Assembly: GCA_965371855.1 (NCBI GenBank)
Contig: CBDUZZ010000005.1
Location: forward strand, 1-64,000
Direction: 5' to 3'
Length of the DNA stretch: 64,000 nucleotides
Origin: JAADEM01 sp965371855
GTDB lineage: Bacteria; Bacteroidota; Bacteroidia; Bacteroidales; Marinilabiliaceae
The stretch's first letter is position 1. Each line of letters opens with the position of its first letter. The translations under genes were made by a program, and so were the position numbers. The notes under the pieces were generated by a model that was given only the letters and a program-made list of their open reading frames with translations, ran no database searches and was not told the DNA's origin. Below are positions 63,617 to 64,000 of this stretch, piece by piece.

Positions 63617-64000
63617 TTAAAATGGTGGAATTCCATGTTTCTTTTTTGGACGAAAAGCACTTTTATTTGCAGCTACCTCAATAGCATGCAATATAAGCTT
63701 CCTGGTTTCTGAAGGTTCAATAACAGCATCAATATAACCTTTAGCTGCTGCAACATATGGATTAGCAAATTTATCTTTATATTCCTGAACTTTCTTCTTA
63801 CGCATTTCATCCGGTTTTTCAGCAGATTCAATCTCTCTTTTAAAGATAATATTTGCAGCACCTTCAGGTCCCATAACAGCAATTTCAGCAGTAGGCCATG
63901 CCACCATGAAGTCAGCACCAAGGTGACGAGAATTCATGGCTATATAACCCCCTCCATAAGCTTTACGTAGGATAACTGTAATTTTTGGTACAGTAGCCTC
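63617..64000 (-). CDS. acyl-CoA carboxylase carboxyltransferase subunit, C-terminal part (cut by window)
   Basis: The open frame runs off the right edge. The visible 127 residues include TVPKITVILRKAYGGGYIAM, AWPTAEIAVMGPEGAANIIF and VIEPSETRKLILHAIE, the C-terminal half of propionyl-CoA carboxylase beta/methylmalonyl-CoA decarboxylase alpha proteins. With the adjacent biotin carrier it moves a carboxyl group to or from an acyl-CoA. The two families cannot be separated from this piece; a membrane beta subunit next to it would point to the Na+-pumping decarboxylase. Confidence 0.88.
   Translation of the reverse strand, partial: EATVPKITVILRKAYGGGYIAMNSRHLGADFMVAWPTAEIAVMGPEGAANIIFKREIESAEKPDEMRKKKVQEYKDKFANPYVAAAKGYIDAVIEPSETRKLILHAIEVAANKSAFRPKKKHGIPPF

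Overview
The window is an AT-rich chromosomal segment from a member of the Bacteroidota, probably in or near the Marinilabiliales/Bacteroidales. The evidence is a SusC/SusD outer-membrane pair with accessory lipoproteins, a very large surface protein ending in a type IX secretion-like tail, hybrid sensors with Reg_prop propellers, a GH92 mannosidase, DUF3078/DUF3810/DUF4919/DUF6629-type proteins, a xylose isomerase operon, and promoters of the Bacteroidota form TTTG-N18-20-TAnnTTTG with few Shine-Dalgarno sites. No tRNA, rRNA or CRISPR array was found.

Layout. 1-7.7 kb is an accessory region. It holds a complete 1.8-kb DDE insertion sequence with 14-bp inverted ends, an attC-like palindrome, and a very AT-rich four-gene unit (membrane protein, winged-helix regulator, lipoprotein, TonB-dependent receptor) with two near-identical operator/promoters. 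An attC-like half site, an IS91-type transposase remnant and an internally deleted MFS transporter follow. 7.7-22 kb is mostly housekeeping: a CBM9-like protein and a sugar kinase, a methyltransferase, a seven-repeat surface protein with a small acidic/proline-rich peptide gene, MnmH with a QueF-like small protein, an ERCC4 nuclease, DUF493, an M19 dipeptidase, a DUF3078 protein and a HigBA-type toxin-antitoxin pair beside a broken AAA/DUF4143 gene.

22.7-34.3 kb is catabolic. It has a SusCD locus with a third surface lipoprotein ending at a strong hairpin, a MORN-repeat protein, and xylB-xylA-xylE. 34.6-42.3 kb is a seven-gene V/A-type ATPase operon (E, DUF2764, A, B, D, I, K) whose K subunit carries the Na+-site residues of the Enterococcus type. 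A frameshifted DUF438/PAS gene, a Cys/Met-metabolism PLP enzyme and a divergent Lrp regulator follow. 45-57 kb has two paralogous propeller histidine kinases divergent from a GH92 mannosidase and a TonB receptor, probably a glycan-sensing and uptake locus. 57.5-64 kb has a glycosyltransferase, a shortened CstA, a DUF3810 protein carrying an in-frame palindromic element, an ECF sigma factor with a likely anti-sigma protein, a glutamine amidotransferase, a DUF4919 protein, and the biotin carrier plus carboxyltransferase of an acyl-CoA carboxylase running off the right edge.

Intergenic DNA is rich in repeats: short tandem word repeats with a different unit at each site, REP-like palindromes around a GGTGCAGAGCACC-type core, CCCCTTTAGGGG palindromes, a 347-bp nested palindrome, and a duplicated hairpin-plus-tail element at 57.1-57.4 kb. 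The best candidate for an undescribed system is the self-regulated, cassette-like unit at 2.0-6.1 kb.
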